A DNA stretch of 64,000 nucleotides from Numida meleagris (Eukaryota; Chordata; Aves; Galliformes; Numididae). Positions 62,801 to 64,000 of the stretch are shown in pieces. Position 1 is the stretch's first letter. Each line of letters opens with the position of its first letter. The stretch is from NCBI RefSeq assembly GCF_002078875.1, contig NC_034410.1, positions 103,298,138-103,362,137 of the forward strand. Direction: 5' to 3'. The position numbers were made by a program, and so were the translations under genes. A model generated the notes under the pieces. It was not told where the DNA came from. It saw nothing but the letters and a program-made list of their open reading frames with translations, and did no database searches.

Positions 62801-64000
62801 CAGCTCTCTGACAAAGAAAAAAAATGAGAAGGGAAAAGAAAGGAAGGGAAGATTTTCTTTCACATTTTCTTACTAACACAGTCATGTTAGCAAATTAATT
62901 CTTGAACAATTACAGAATTAAGTTAGACTGTGCTATAACCAAAAATAAAAAAAATTCTTTCAGAGCATCTCTTCTGAACAGATTCCTCACCCGCGTGCCC
63001 TTCCAGCCAGGTGACAGGGTCAGAAATGTTCTGGTGCTGCCTGTGAGGGCTTTTTCCCATTGCCATAGCCCCCAGGACCAGGGGAGGACAGAGGAAGTCA
63101 CCTCCAGGGATGTGGACAGAAATAGACATTTGCGTTTATGGTTTTGTTCTTACCAGCATGATGATGCCTTTGAGGAATAAAGCCTAAATTACACAAAAGC
63201 ATAAAAGCAGATCTCTCTTTTTTTGTCTGCAGGTACTTTCATTAAAAAAGTTCATGTCTGCTGCTTGCAGAGGCCTCTGTGCAAATGAGAGCCTGCCTTC
63301 CCACAGCTGTGGCAGAAGAAAGGAGTCTCAAAGCAGAAGTTAGCATGTTAATTTTAAAGCTCTTTACAAAGGCCATACAGCTAGCAAAACCCACATGCAG
63401 GACATTTGTTCCTCGTGCATGTCCACAGGATGAGCCCGTGTCCTGCCCTGGGCAGCCACAACTACATCCTGGTGAGAAAGCCACGCAGCAGCTCTAACCT
63501 GGCACCACAGGCAGACAACCCAAATGCCAGTAATTACATGGCCTTATTGTGAGGACTGACTCACATACAGCTTACTCAGAGCACAGTATGGTTCCTGCAC
63601 CTAGATTTTTAAACATTCCAGCCAAGATGCTGCTATTATAAACAAGTAAATACTGACAGGCAGCTTTCTTCTGTAAAATTATCTCCCCTGACTCATTTCA
63701 GAGCTCTTTTGCCACATCAAGCCCACATGTCTTGCTGTGTCTCCTTGTTCCTCAGGAGACACGACAGAGTCCCTTCTCTCAAGAACAGTCTTAGAATGAG
63801 CGCGTACAAAGTAATTCAGAGGAAAGAAGAAAAAAAAATTTCCAGCTTACCTAAAATCAGACTTTTTAGTTAAATATTAATCTCCTGCAATTATCACTAT
63901 TTCAGCTGACTCAGCTACTGGCTATAAACATAACTGTTACCAAGGGATGCCCATCTCCAGGATGGTCAATTTAACTCAGCAAAAGACCGTAGTCTTGCAA
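59833..64000. other. Unique non-coding stretch to the window end
   Basis: No transposon or exon recognised. It contains the G14 run at 61529-61542. The longest frame is 92 codons at 62902-63180 on the + strand, overlapped by frames of similar length on the other strand, as expected for a slightly GC-richer patch. Confidence 0.5.
61529..61542 (+). repeat. G14 homopolymer run
   Basis: Fourteen consecutive G followed by aggaatggg. G-quadruplex formation is conceivable within the run itself. Length is probably polymorphic. Confidence 0.92.

Noticed and set aside
1..64000. CRISPR array, operon or other prokaryotic system
   Set aside because: No spaced direct repeats of CRISPR type, no ribosome-binding sites with long frames, and repeats are characteristic of birds.

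Overview
The window looks like avian nuclear DNA, most likely from a galliform (chicken-like) bird. It is AT-rich and CpG-poor and carries many 5'-truncated CR1 LINE copies in both orientations, one solo avian endogenous-retrovirus LTR, a truncated mariner end resembling the chicken Galluhop family, and a few much older repeat remnants (L3-like and MIR-like). I found no convincing protein-coding exon, tRNA, rRNA, operon or CRISPR array. Apart from CR1 remnants and compositional artefacts, open frames are short and resemble no protein I recognise. The window therefore reads as a gene desert or the inside of a very long intron.

Layout: 1-8.5 kb is unique non-coding DNA with four or five CR1 pieces. 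8.5-21.3 kb is a long stretch without recognisable repeats, with some compact segments that look like candidate conserved non-coding DNA. 21.3-26 kb holds the mariner end, an L3-like tail and the longest CR1 copy (about 1.44 kb, with a decayed reverse transcriptase). 26-34.7 kb is unique DNA with L3-like and MIR-like remnants. 34.69-38.66 kb is the outstanding feature, described below. 38.7-48.9 kb is unique DNA with one CR1 copy. A complete solo LTR with a 5-bp target duplication lies at 48,893-49,425. 49.4-59.8 kb carries a cluster of short CR1 3' ends, four or five of them on the minus strand. 59.8-64 kb is unique DNA with a G14 run.

The standout is a block of about 3.97 kb (34,690-38,657) whose + strand is almost free of T and rich in A and C, with far more CpG than its flanks. 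Its texture repeats every 9 bases in all the segments I checked by eye, and there are signs of a longer period of about 430-435 bp. It ends abruptly in 65 consecutive A. The many long minus-strand reading frames across it are a by-product of composition and the 9-base period, not genes. I do not recognise it as a named avian repeat family; it could be a highly degenerate nonamer minisatellite or an A-tailed, strand-asymmetric insertion.

There is no set of cooperating genes. The history readable here is repeated CR1 insertion, one retroviral insertion followed by LTR-LTR recombination, one DNA transposon fragment, and growth of one unusual tandem block.
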